From positions 434,001-498,000 of the forward strand of contig NZ_KB899544.1 in the NCBI RefSeq assembly GCF_000378345.1: a stretch of DNA of 64,000 nucleotides. The letters run 5' to 3'. This document shows positions 1 through 7,811 of the stretch, one piece after another. Made by a program: the position numbers and the translations under genes. How positions within the stretch are numbered: position 1 is the first letter of the stretch; every line of letters begins with the position of its first letter. The notes beneath the pieces were generated by a model that saw nothing but the letters and a program-made list of their open reading frames with translations, had not been told where the DNA came from and ran no database searches. The DNA is from Hirschia maritima DSM 19733. Lineage in GTDB: Bacteria; Pseudomonadota; Alphaproteobacteria; Caulobacterales; Hyphomonadaceae.

Positions 1-294
1 AAAGGTTTCAGGTGAGGGGTCTTCTTGGTTTGATGGTTTTATTCCGAATGTTTTGGAGAGACTGAGAACAGCATCTTCCAACACAGTCAGTTTTAGTCGG
101 TAGAAAACTTGCTTGCCGATTTTTTCTGTTTGGACGAGATCAGCTTGTTTCAATACGGACAGGTGAGCCGACATTGTCGGCTGAGAGAATGTAAAATGTT
201 CTCCGATATCTCCAGCACTCATTGGTTTACTCTTCAAAAGCTCGAGTACTTTTTGGCGGGTAGGATCGGAAAGGGCTTTGAATATATTGTTCAT
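1..294 (-). CDS. ArsR/SdpR-type winged-helix repressor, C-terminus cut off by the window
   Basis: A reading frame starting with ATG at 294 stays open to base 1 (98 codons, no stop), so the gene is partial at its 3' end. The N-terminus (NNIFKALSDPTRQKVLELL) and the helix-turn-helix around residues 27-52 (SAGDIGEHF then QPTMSAHLSVLK) are typical of ArsR-family repressors. The absence of a CxC metal site, and the general shape, suggest the SdpR-like autorepressor subgroup rather than a metal sensor. Such proteins dimerise and block their own promoter. An A/T-rich inverted repeat lies 8 bp upstream of the start, consistent with autoregulation. Its usual partner (for example an SdpI-like membrane protein) would lie off the left edge and cannot be seen. 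Confidence 0.85.
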   Translation of the reverse strand, partial: MNNIFKALSDPTRQKVLELLKSKPMSAGDIGEHFTFSQPTMSAHLSVLKQADLVQTEKIGKQVFYRLKLTVLEDAVLSLSKTFGIKPSNQEDPSPETF

Positions 295-301
295 GAATCG
301 A

Positions 302-323
302 TATATAGCTAAATAACTATATA
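302..323. promoter_or_regulatory. Probable operator of the ArsR-type repressor
   Basis: A perfect 7-bp inverted repeat, TATATAG and CTATATA with an 8-bp spacer, lies 8 bp from the start codon of the ArsR-type gene. Position and symmetry fit an autoregulatory operator. A second dyad, ATAGCC-GGTT-GGCTAT at 337-352, lies just beyond. Binding is inferred, not shown. Confidence 0.45.
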
Positions 324-429
324 ATTATCAACATGCATAGCCGGTTGGCTATATGAACAAGTGTGCTGGATTGATATTGAGCTAAAAATAAAGACATATT
401 TCGCGCTCCCAAGGTGTTCAAGAGTGTGA

Positions 430-945
430 ATGGCTTGTATGTTTTCTTTGCGATTTTTAAGTTGGCTAGTATTTCAAATGACCATTACAAATTTTATGAT
501 TGGCTCGACCTTGCTTCTGTTTGCTGCAGGGTTTGGAATTCCAATGATGGCAAATTTGAATGCTGGGCTGAATGTAAAGCTCTCTAGTCCTTTTGCAGCT
601 GTTGTCGTACTCACTTTGGTAACATTTGTTACGAGTTCAATTGTACTAATGTTGACGCATGGCGTGGGATATTTGCCAAAGGCAAATGACTTTAACGCCA
701 TCCCTCCGGTCTATTTTTTGGCCGGTGTTTTTTTTGTATTTTACATCACATCAGTGACATGGGCAGCACCTCAAATTGGGTTGGGAAATGCAATTTTCAT
801 AGTTTTGTTGGGGCAATTGACTAGCGCGACAGTCATTGATCATTTTGGATTGTTTGGGGCTATCCAATCTTCCATCACGCCCAAACGTATTCTCGGTTTG
901 GCCGTAATGGTGATTGGAATTATATTAGCGCGTAAAGAGGTTTAG
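430..945 (+). CDS. YdcZ/DUF606-type small DMT-superfamily membrane protein
   Basis: A very hydrophobic protein of about 171 residues with five likely membrane segments. The pattern of a glycine/alanine-rich first helix followed by a small polar segment (NLNAGLNVKLSSPFAA) is typical of the DUF606 (YdcZ) family, integral membrane proteins in the drug/metabolite transporter superfamily with no settled substrate. Start uncertain: ATG at 430 adds a hydrophobic stretch, while ATG at 478 (155 residues) gives the usual family length; neither has a strong ribosome binding site. The stop overlaps by 4 bases the stop of the convergent acyltransferase gene. Confidence 0.75.
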   Translation: MACMFSLRFLSWLVFQMTITNFMIGSTLLLFAAGFGIPMMANLNAGLNVKLSSPFAAVVVLTLVTFVTSSIVLMLTHGVGYLPKANDFNAIPPVYFLAGVFFVFYITSVTWAAPQIGLGNAIFIVLLGQLTSATVIDHFGLFGAIQSSITPKRILGLAVMVIGIILARKEV

Positions 946-2090
946 CCTCTGAATTTTAAGCCCAAAAATGGTCTCAGAATTACAGTTTTTCGTATGAGAA
1001 ACTCTATCGCGATGCACCCATATACTGTGATCAATAAAACGCCCAGGAATTCTGTCCAAGCACCCAAATTGAGTTGCGTAAGGTGAAAACCGGCAATTAC
1101 GATGAGTGTCTGGTGCAGAATGTAATATGGGAAAATAGCTCTATTTAGATAGGTCAGTATTTTACTTTCCCGATTGAGGAAGCGCTGTGCTAAACCTAAT
1201 AATGCAGCAATTACAAACCATGCATATAAAACGCGGCCCGCACGTGCCAATTCTAATTGCCACTGAGGTGCTGTGGTGCTGAAGGTGTCCCAGTCTAGCC
1301 AAACTAAGGTGAGCACAGATGCGAGTACTAATGAGCTCACTAAGCAGGTAGGCAAGGCCTTATCAATCGCTTTCCAGAAGGTTTGATTCTTAGCGAAAAA
1401 ATATCCCAAGAAAAAGAACGCTAGGCTATTTGCATGATTGGCCCAATCACTCACTAAATCATGTGTCGTTGGGAAATGCGGGGTAAGTGTGAAGCGAATT
1501 ATCAGGAATGGGATTGGTACTAATATTAATACGCTGATCCAATGTTCAAAGCAAACTTCAATCGCTCTTTCAACAACAGGATTCACAAAACGTTTTAGAA
1601 AGGGAAGAAGTAGAGCTAAGAATAGTCCATACACAAAGACGTAGACGACATACCATAAATGGTTCCACGTCGGGATACTCACCGAGTAATCTTCTGAACC
1701 AACTAGATAGATTTGCCAAAACTCTAGCATGCCCATACCAATCTCGTTTTGATATTGTAGTTGATAATAGGCCTGCGGCATGACGATTACTGCCATTCCA
1801 AATAAAATGGGCAGAAATAGACGATAACTTCGGATTGCTGTGGCGTGGATAGTTGATTTTTTATCGGTAAAAAAGCGAAAAGCTATGCCTGAAATAAAGA
1901 AGAGTAGGGACAAACGCCAAGGGTTTAACAGCCTCATCAGCCAGTGTGCATCAGAAGAGGAATACTGGCTTTTCACGTGCCATCCCCATTCAACATAGAA
2001 CATGCCGATATGATAAAATATAAGTAGACCAAAAGCGATGACGCGCAGCCAATCCAGATCATAACGGCGTGTAAGCGGTGAAGTAGACAT
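942..2090 (-). CDS. Membrane acyltransferase, family 3 (OpgC/OafA-like)
   Basis: A 382-residue protein with about ten membrane segments. It begins DLDWLRVIAFGLLIFYHIGM near residue 11, the signature opening of acyltransferase family 3, with the conserved histidine in the first helix. These enzymes move acyl groups across the cytoplasmic membrane onto glycans or other surface molecules. The C-terminal segment FPYYILHQTLIVIAGF carries the second conserved histidine. ATG at 2090 is chosen because GAGAGG sits just upstream; a TTG at 2102 is possible. It is divergent from a membrane-bound LytTR regulator, a recurrent arrangement in related bacteria, so that regulator may control it. Substrate unknown. 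Confidence 0.85.
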   Translation of the reverse strand: MSTSPLTRRYDLDWLRVIAFGLLIFYHIGMFYVEWGWHVKSQYSSSDAHWLMRLLNPWRLSLLFFISGIAFRFFTDKKSTIHATAIRSYRLFLPILFGMAVIVMPQAYYQLQYQNEIGMGMLEFWQIYLVGSEDYSVSIPTWNHLWYVVYVFVYGLFLALLLPFLKRFVNPVVERAIEVCFEHWISVLILVPIPFLIIRFTLTPHFPTTHDLVSDWANHANSLAFFFLGYFFAKNQTFWKAIDKALPTCLVSSLVLASVLTLVWLDWDTFSTTAPQWQLELARAGRVLYAWFVIAALLGLAQRFLNRESKILTYLNRAIFPYYILHQTLIVIAGFHLTQLNLGAWTEFLGVLLITVYGCIAIEFLIRKTVILRPFLGLKFRG

Positions 2091-2296
2091 AAGACCTCTC
2101 AAATCTGATGTTTAATTGAGTTATGAGAAGGTGCTAGTTGGTGGGCTGCACATAAGAGAGTTGTAAATGATCAACGGTGTTCTCTTGTGATGAAAACACC
2201 CATAATACAGCGTATTCGGGATAAGCGGCGGGATTGATGGGATGAAATTCAAGACATTCTATTGTGTTGGTAGGTGTGCTTGGGCAATGTGGCGCA

Positions 2297-3148
2297 ATGT
2301 TTGAAGCTAGTGCACAACCCTCTGATCGAAAAAGCGAACGCAATACTATCATAGTCATTGCAATGCTTGTTATTGCTTCGTTCGCGGTTAATTCGTTATC
2401 CCGCATTGCCGATGAAGCGGCGCTTTCTGTGCCGAGGAATGTGTTATTTGCATGGATTGATGAAGGTTCTAGCGCGGTAAGTACATTGTCGCTTCTGCCT
2501 TTCATCGGTGTCTTTAATCGCTCGGCTCCAACTTACGGAGTATCGGTTTTTGAATGGATGCCTAAATATTTTTTGGCGAGCGTTGTTTTTTCATTATTGC
2601 ATGTTGCGGGTATGTTGGCACTGAGGTGGGGGCTGTATCCCTTATTCACACCGCATTCGTATAGCTTGCCAGATTTGCCGCATCTGGTGCTATTTTATGA
2701 ATACCGAAAAGACGCTATCACGTTTGCCATCTTTGTATTGGCTTTTGCGATGTCTCGAGAGCTTGAATACAAAAAGCTAGAAACAGCCGCAGAAACAGAA
2801 GATGCGCAAAAGAAAAATCGAGTTACTTTAAAATGCGGAGGCCGCACGATATTTCTTGAAAGCTCTCAAATTTTGTGGGCTAAAGCTGCTGGGAATTATG
2901 TTGAGGTCTATACTGCAACGGGTGGAATGCATCTAGCTAGATCAACATTGGCGGGTCTTTCCAATTTATTGGATGAAACCTCGCAAACATTTATTAGAAC
3001 GCACCGTTCCTATTTGATAAACTCAAATTCAATTCAACAAATTGAGCCAACAGGTGAGGGCGATGCCAGGATTGTTGTGAGCAATGGTGAAGTTATTCCC
3101 GGAAGCCGAAGATATCGAGATGTTTGGACGTCAAAATTGATGAACTAG
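2297..3148 (+). CDS. Membrane-bound LytTR-domain DNA-binding regulator
   Basis: The protein has about 283 residues. The N-terminal part holds four hydrophobic segments; the C-terminal ~100 residues form a LytTR domain (RTIFLESSQILWAKAAGNYV, then TFIRTHRSYLINSNSI and PGSRRYRDVW). LytTR domains bind direct repeats upstream of targets. Carrying the DNA-binding domain on a membrane anchor, with no receiver domain, means the membrane part is probably the sensor. A GTG at 2264 would extend the frame by 11 residues. It is divergent from the acyltransferase and followed 74 bp later by a small membrane protein. Function of the signal is unknown. Confidence 0.85.
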   Translation: MFEASAQPSDRKSERNTIIVIAMLVIASFAVNSLSRIADEAALSVPRNVLFAWIDEGSSAVSTLSLLPFIGVFNRSAPTYGVSVFEWMPKYFLASVVFSLLHVAGMLALRWGLYPLFTPHSYSLPDLPHLVLFYEYRKDAITFAIFVLAFAMSRELEYKKLETAAETEDAQKKNRVTLKCGGRTIFLESSQILWAKAAGNYVEVYTATGGMHLARSTLAGLSNLLDETSQTFIRTHRSYLINSNSIQQIEPTGEGDARIVVSNGEVIPGSRRYRDVWTSKLMN

Positions 3149-3222
3149 CTGTTTGAACGCGGACTTTAGAAAGAGCACAGATAGTGCTAAATGACGAAAT
3201 TGATTCAACTTCGGGAATAATT

Positions 3223-3579
3223 ATGCAGTCTGTTATTGCTACATTGTTTGGGCTAATTGCCTCGGCTACAGGATTGTTAATCGCGAAAACGGCAGGTGTC
3301 GGTGTTTATTTTGGCATGGCGCTGTGGGTGGTTTCTCTTTGGGCGGGGGTGTTTGTCACTGCGTTTTTATGCCCGAAGAAGAAAGCTACATGGTTTAAAA
3401 GTCATTTTCCGGCATGGGTTGTTGTTACCATTGTGATCACTTTAGGGGCTTTCATTTATGGAAGTACATTTGCTGGGTTTTCATTGTGGCTAAAGTTTCC
3501 AATAGCTTTTGCCATGTCAGCAGGATCAATGTTTATGATTTGGTTAGCACCAAAAGTCTCACGTAGACCTTCCGTGTAA
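3223..3579 (+). CDS. Small four-helix membrane protein of unknown function
   Basis: A 118-residue hydrophobic protein with about four membrane segments and a positively charged C-terminus. ATG at 3223 is preferred because GGGA lies 7 bp upstream; a GTG at 3184 in the same frame would add 13 polar residues. Not recognised as a named family. It follows the membrane-anchored LytTR regulator on the same strand (74 bp away) and may be co-transcribed. In LytTR regulatory systems a small membrane protein often inhibits the regulator, so that role is possible, but only by context. Confidence 0.6.
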   Translation: MQSVIATLFGLIASATGLLIAKTAGVGVYFGMALWVVSLWAGVFVTAFLCPKKKATWFKSHFPAWVVVTIVITLGAFIYGSTFAGFSLWLKFPIAFAMSAGSMFMIWLAPKVSRRPSV

Positions 3580-3772
3580 AGACACCAAAATTAGGGTGAA
3601 GTTTACCAAATTAGGGGCATTAAATCAGGCAAACACAAGTTTTTTTGTGTGATTGGTATTTTATAGCGCTAACAATGTGTTTTGCGGAGCTTGGCCATGT
3701 TGACCTTCCTGCAGGCAAGTATAGTTTCGCGAAAAATCGCCCAACATGCCCCAAGGGGAAACAGGAAAAACA

Positions 3773-5170
3773 ATGTCTGAGACTTTTGACGTCGTCATTA
3801 TCGGAGCCGGCCCTGGTGGCTATAACTGTGCAATTCGTTGTGGACAGTTGGGCTTGAAAACAGCCATCATTGAAAAAGAAGCCACACTTGGTGGCACATG
3901 TTTGAATGTTGGGTGTATTCCATCCAAAGCTATGCTTCACGCATCTGAGCTTTATGATGAGGCTAGAAATAATTTTGCAAGCCTTGGTATTGAAACAGGT
4001 AATGTAAAACTCAACCTTCCTCAAATGCTCAAGCAAAAAGAAGATGCTGTTAAAGGGCTGACTGAAGGTGTGGCGTTCTTGATGAAGAAGAACAAAATCA
4101 AAGTTTTCAGTGGTAAAGGCCGAATTGCAGGTGCTGGTAAAGTTGTTGTTGAAGGTAAGGATAACGCCGAGATCTCAGCGAAGAATATTGTTATCGCAAC
4201 AGGTTCTGTGCCGACTGGTTTGCCAAACATCGAGATTGATGAGAAGCGCATTGTAACATCAACAGGTGCTTTGAGTTTGCCGGGTGTTCCAAAGAAAATG
4301 GTTGTTATCGGGGCTGGTGTTATCGGTCTTGAGCTAGGGTCTGTTTGGTCTCGTTTGGGTGCTGAAGTGACTGTGGTTGAATATCTTGACCGCATCATTC
4401 CGGGGTCCGATATGGAAGTTGCCAAAACAGCTCAGAAAATCCTGACAAAACAAGGTATGAAGTTCAAGCTGGGTCAGAAAGTGACAGGCGTTGAAAAACT
4501 TAAAACTAAGCTGAAGCTTACAATGGAGCCAGCCAAAGGCGGTGAAGCTGAAGCTATCGATGCTGATGTTGTATTAGTTGCGATTGGACGTAAGCCATAC
4601 ACTGAAGGCCTTGGCCTTGAAACAGTCGGCATTACGCCTAACCAGCGCGGTGTGATTGAAAACAATCAATTCCAAACTGGAGCTCCAGGTGTGTGGGTTA
4701 TTGGTGACACAACAACTGGCCCAATGCTCGCGCACAAAGCTGAAGATGACGGTGCGGCTGTGGCTGAACTGATTGCAGGTAAGGCAGGTCATGTGAATTA
4801 TGATCTTGTACCTGGTGTTGTTTACACAAGCCCAGAAATTGCTTGGGTTGGTAAGACCGAAGAAGACCTCAAAGCCGCTGGTGTGAAATATAAAGTGGGT
4901 AAATTCCCATTCATGGCAAACTCACGTGCGCGCTGTAACCACACAACTGATGGATTTGTGAAAATCTTGGCCGATGCTGCAACGGATGAAGTTTTGGGTG
5001 CACACATGGTTGGTGTGGGCGTTGGTGAAATGATCGCTGAAGTTTGTGTGGCGATGGAATTCAAAGCTTCTTCAGAAGACATTGCGCGTACTTGTCACGC
5101 TCACCCAACACAGTCCGAAGCTATTCGTCAGGCTGCTATGGGCGTTGAAGGCTGGACTATGCAGATGTAA
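3773..5170 (+). CDS. lpdA: Dihydrolipoyl dehydrogenase (E3)
   Basis: The product is a 465-residue flavoprotein that re-oxidises dihydrolipoamide on the E2 subunits of 2-oxoacid dehydrogenase complexes, passing electrons to NAD+. Visible: FAD-binding GAGPGG at residues 11-16; redox disulfide CLNVGC with cysteines 43 and 48; NAD-binding [12 protein letters not shown] in the middle; second FAD motif ending in GD; and the C-terminal catalytic HAHPTQSE (His444-Glu449). The start at 3773 (MSETFDVV) has AGGA upstream; nine further in-frame residues before it are not family-like. It stands alone, without pyruvate or oxoglutarate dehydrogenase genes beside it, and ends in a strong terminator. Confidence 0.96.
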   Translation: MSETFDVVIIGAGPGGYNCAIRCGQLGLKTAIIEKEATLGGTCLNVGCIPSKAMLHASELYDEARNNFASLGIETGNVKLNLPQMLKQKEDAVKGLTEGVAFLMKKNKIKVFSGKGRIAGAGKVVVEGKDNAEISAKNIVIATGSVPTGLPNIEIDEKRIVTSTGALSLPGVPKKMVVIGAGVIGLELGSVWSRLGAEVTVVEYLDRIIPGSDMEVAKTAQKILTKQGMKFKLGQKVTGVEKLKTKLKLTMEPAKGGEAEAIDADVVLVAIGRKPYTEGLGLETVGITPNQRGVIENNQFQTGAPGVWVIGDTTTGPMLAHKAEDDGAAVAELIAGKAGHVNYDLVPGVVYTSPEIAWVGKTEEDLKAAGVKYKVGKFPFMANSRARCNHTTDGFVKILADAATDEVLGAHMVGVGVGEMIAEVCVAMEFKASSEDIARTCHAHPTQSEAIRQAAMGVEGWTMQM

Positions 5171-5191
5171 CTCTGTTGGTGTTTGAAATTG

Positions 5192-5228
5192 AAAAAAGCC
5201 CGCTACGTTATTCGTAGCGGGCTTTTTT
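5192..5228 (+). terminator. Rho-independent terminator of lpdA
   Basis: A perfect GC-rich hairpin (GCCCGCTACG, loop TTATT, CGTAGCGGGC) flanked by A and T runs, starting 22 bases after the lpdA stop. The A/T runs on both sides would let it work in both directions. Confidence 0.92.
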
Positions 5229-5389
5229 TATTTTGCGGTTTTACTCCGCAGCATCCATGTCGAGCATAGTTCGCATGTGAGCGAGATATGCGAGCCACGC
5301 TTTCCGGCTTTTAAGAGTGAGTGTGGCAGTTGATTGTGATGGGCCCCAAAGGGGATCAATTAAAGTAGCATGTTCGGTATGAGTAGAAA

Positions 5390-5917
5390 TCAATAGGAAG
5401 TAAAGTTGGGATCGTAGGGAAGCAGTTCGTGATTTGCTGTGCCGTCGGCATTTATTGTCACCCGGAACATTAGATCAAATTGGTTTTCTTTAATTTCTAG
5501 AGCATTGGCGACTGGTTGATTTGACAGCAATGCAACAAGTTTTGGGGTAGTGTTGCTGTGGCCAACTACGAGGTGAGTCCCTCCAGTGGTTTTGATAAAC
5601 TGAGCAACATCTTCCAAATCAGATCCTGAGTATGGAGTTATGGCTTCTATATTAGATTGTTTTAGTGTTGGATTGGTTGTTTGTCTTGTTCTTTTGTAGG
5701 GAGTAGAGTGAATGTGCGTTAACGGAACAGCTTTCATCATTTGAGCGAGATGCTGCGCACGGATGACCCCTTTGGGGGATAAGTCTGGATCTTTTGTTCC
5801 ATCATAAGCTTTTTCAGCGTGGCGAACTAGATAAATCGTCGTTGATTGATCTTTCATTGTTGTTGAACATGCAGCTACAACAGCAATTAAAGAAAGACAT
5901 AAAGTGCGTAAGATCAT
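5390..5917 (-). CDS. Histidine-phosphatase-superfamily lipoprotein
   Basis: A 175-residue protein with a lipoprotein signal peptide (lipobox VAAC, cysteine 17) followed by a phosphoglycerate-mutase-like domain. The catalytic RHAEK motif is at residues 32-36 and the second catalytic histidine in VVGHSN at residue 120. The family uses a phosphohistidine intermediate to hydrolyse phosphomonoesters; this copy should act in the periplasm, attached to a membrane. Its natural substrate cannot be read from sequence. The EamA transporter lies 40 bp upstream on the same strand, so the two may be co-transcribed. Confidence 0.85.
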   Translation of the reverse strand: MILRTLCLSLIAVVAACSTTMKDQSTTIYLVRHAEKAYDGTKDPDLSPKGVIRAQHLAQMMKAVPLTHIHSTPYKRTRQTTNPTLKQSNIEAITPYSGSDLEDVAQFIKTTGGTHLVVGHSNTTPKLVALLSNQPVANALEIKENQFDLMFRVTINADGTANHELLPYDPNFTSY

Positions 5918-5957
5918 AATTTAACTTCCTGAGAATTAAGGGAGTAAGGCGTAAAGC

Positions 5958-6881
5958 TTAGGGCGTTTTGTTTTGAGGTTGTATTACCAATATCAATGCG
6001 CCCGCAGTCGTTAAAATTAGTGCCCAGAAATGAGGCCATCCAAAAGATTCATTCAATATCCAAACGGCCAATAATGCTGTAACGGCGGGGCCGATACCTC
6101 CAACAGCACTTGATAATCCCGGACCTATTCTTGATATGGCTTCCGACATCGCAAAGGCTGGCAAAACTGTGCAAAAAATTGCCAGAAAAACTCCGTATCC
6201 GATAATCGTCGGGGTAATGGGTTGAGCTTCTGGAGACACGTGCATTTGAATAACGAAGTGAATGACAATCGCAACAGTTGCTGCCGTCATTGCAATTGAG
6301 GTAAACAATTGTGATCCAATGGCGGTGATGGTTGGTTTGGCCATGGTAACATATCCGGCAAACAGTATCGCGGCCAAGAACACTAAACCAGCGCCCCATA
6401 AAGCCATATCACCAAATTGCTGCCTCTCTGGCCCAATCAATAGGGCGACACCCACATAGGATAAGATGAGCGCGCAAACGTGCCTAACAGTCAATTTGTC
6501 TTTTAAGAATATCCAAGCAAATATCGCTGTAAAGGTTGGATAGAGAAACAAGATCAATCGCTCTAACTGAGCAGAAATATAGTGCAGACTTTCAAAATCT
6601 AACCAAGTGCAAACGTAATAACTTAGAATGCCTAAAGCACATGTTTGCAAAATACGATTAGAAGTGAGGGAGAGGCCTTTTCTTTTTTGCTTCCGCCAAG
6701 CGAGAAAACCGACAATGCAGAATATCGGCAATGAGAAACACATTCTCAAAACCATCATGAATTCAACATTCGCTCCCTCAATAAAAGCGAGTTTGATTGC
6801 AAGAGCCTTCATAGAAAACAGACATGCACCCACGACGGCAAGGGTGAAACCGATAAGTTGATTAGAAGGTTGATAATGCAT
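5958..6881 (-). CDS. EamA-family (DMT superfamily) transporter
   Basis: A 307-residue protein with ten predicted membrane helices in two repeats of five, the EamA/RhaT layout. Visible landmarks are a first helix with FSMKALAIKLAF, a mid-protein LERLILFLYPTFTAIFAW and C-terminal GIGPAVTALLAVWILNESF. EamA proteins export or import small metabolites; the substrate is not predictable here. The SD-like GGAA upstream of its ATG lies in the 3' arm of a short hairpin (6890-6923), which might limit translation. The downstream phosphatase is on the same strand. Confidence 0.87.
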   Translation of the reverse strand: MHYQPSNQLIGFTLAVVGACLFSMKALAIKLAFIEGANVEFMMVLRMCFSLPIFCIVGFLAWRKQKRKGLSLTSNRILQTCALGILSYYVCTWLDFESLHYISAQLERLILFLYPTFTAIFAWIFLKDKLTVRHVCALILSYVGVALLIGPERQQFGDMALWGAGLVFLAAILFAGYVTMAKPTITAIGSQLFTSIAMTAATVAIVIHFVIQMHVSPEAQPITPTIIGYGVFLAIFCTVLPAFAMSEAISRIGPGLSSAVGGIGPAVTALLAVWILNESFGWPHFWALILTTAGALILVIQPQNKTP

Positions 6882-7158
6882 TTTAGATGTTCCGCGTTGG
6901 AAGAGAAAAAATTGGATGCGGAACTATCAAAAACCATCTCTTAGTCGGTCGTGGGATGTTCCACAGCCGACAAGACGTGCTTATCGACCTCGCCCTATGT
7001 CAGGAGAGGTTTCCAAATGATCGAGGTGGTCGAAAAGTAAGTCATGAACTGCGTGTAACTTTGAAGTAATTCTAGGTCAAGAATAGATATGAAAATCACC
7101 TAACGTTGAATCTGAATGCTTCTAATTGTATGATTTGTAAAAATACGGAGTGAGAAAC

Positions 7159-7530
7159 ATGAAATTGGGCTTGTTCTCTCTTAGTTTAACCGTCAAGGAT
7201 TTGAAGGTTTCAAGAGAGTTTTATGAGAAGCTAGGTTTTGAGGTGTTTGGGGGACATCAAGAACAAGGATGGCTTATTTTAAAGAATGGAACGACGATTA
7301 TTGGTCTGTTCGAAGGTATGTTTGATAAAAACATGCTGACATTTAATCCCGGATGGGATGAGCATACAAATACATTGCCGGAATTTGATGACGTTCGCGA
7401 GATTCAGAAACAGCTGAAAAGTGAAAATATCGAATTGGCAACTGAAGCAGATGAAGATGCTTCTGGCCCGGCAAGTTTTATAGTTATCGATCCAGATGGA
7501 AACCCGATTCTGATAGATCAACACGTGTAA
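7159..7530 (+). CDS. VOC-superfamily (glyoxalase/bleomycin-resistance fold) protein
   Basis: A 123-residue protein with the paired beta-alpha-beta-beta-beta modules of the vicinal oxygen chelate fold: SLTVKDLKVSREFYEKLGFE at the start, and FIVIDPDGNPILIDQ at the end. Members include glyoxalase I, dioxygenases and antibiotic-binding proteins; many small single-domain copies have no known role. ATG at 7159 has GGAG at 7147-7150, which decides it over the GTG at 7150. It stands as a single gene between the EamA transporter (divergent) and the RNA helicase leader. Confidence 0.85.
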   Translation: MKLGLFSLSLTVKDLKVSREFYEKLGFEVFGGHQEQGWLILKNGTTIIGLFEGMFDKNMLTFNPGWDEHTNTLPEFDDVREIQKQLKSENIELATEADEDASGPASFIVIDPDGNPILIDQHV

Positions 7531-7559
7531 GATTTGACGGTCTTCATATTATCATAGCT

Positions 7560-7811
7560 GCATCCCGCTTGACTTCTGACCCCATTTCAAGCATATGGCC
7601 CGCTGCGATGCGCGATAGAGGCGCATGGGTCGACTGGTAGCGTGAGGCACGCGCGGGAGAAATCCGCACTTGAGCCAGCCCCCTTAAAACGCATATTTCA
7701 CAAAACGCCCCATTTCACGCGGGTCGTCTCTTTAACGAGCGCCCGTGCGCCTTTCTCGTCTGAGAGAGGGCCTGATTGATGTTTGCGCTTTAAAATATGC
7801 GAAAGTAGATT
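7560..7811 (+). promoter_or_regulatory. GC-rich structured leader or small RNA upstream of the RNA helicase
   Basis: About 250 bases that are richer in G+C than the neighbouring gaps and hold no convincing reading frame. Several hairpins are visible: GCTTGA/TCAAGC (7567-7592), ATGCGC/GCGCAT (7608-7626), GCGTG-AGG-CACGC (7640-7652), an imperfect stem around 7717-7748, and CCTTTCTC-GTCT-GAGAGAGG (7750-7769). It ends directly at the GTG of the helicase gene. It could be an autoregulatory 5' untranslated region or an independent small RNA. I could not match it to 6S, SRP, RNase P or tmRNA. Confidence 0.35.

Noticed and set aside
6882-7158. Riboswitch (FMN, cobalamin, SAM) upstream of the EamA gene
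   Set aside because: None of the conserved core sequences of these classes can be found; only a simple hairpin is present.
7560-7811. 6S RNA, SRP RNA, RNase P RNA or tmRNA in this leader or at 51121-51389
   Set aside because: The conserved cores I know for these RNAs are missing from both strands of both regions.
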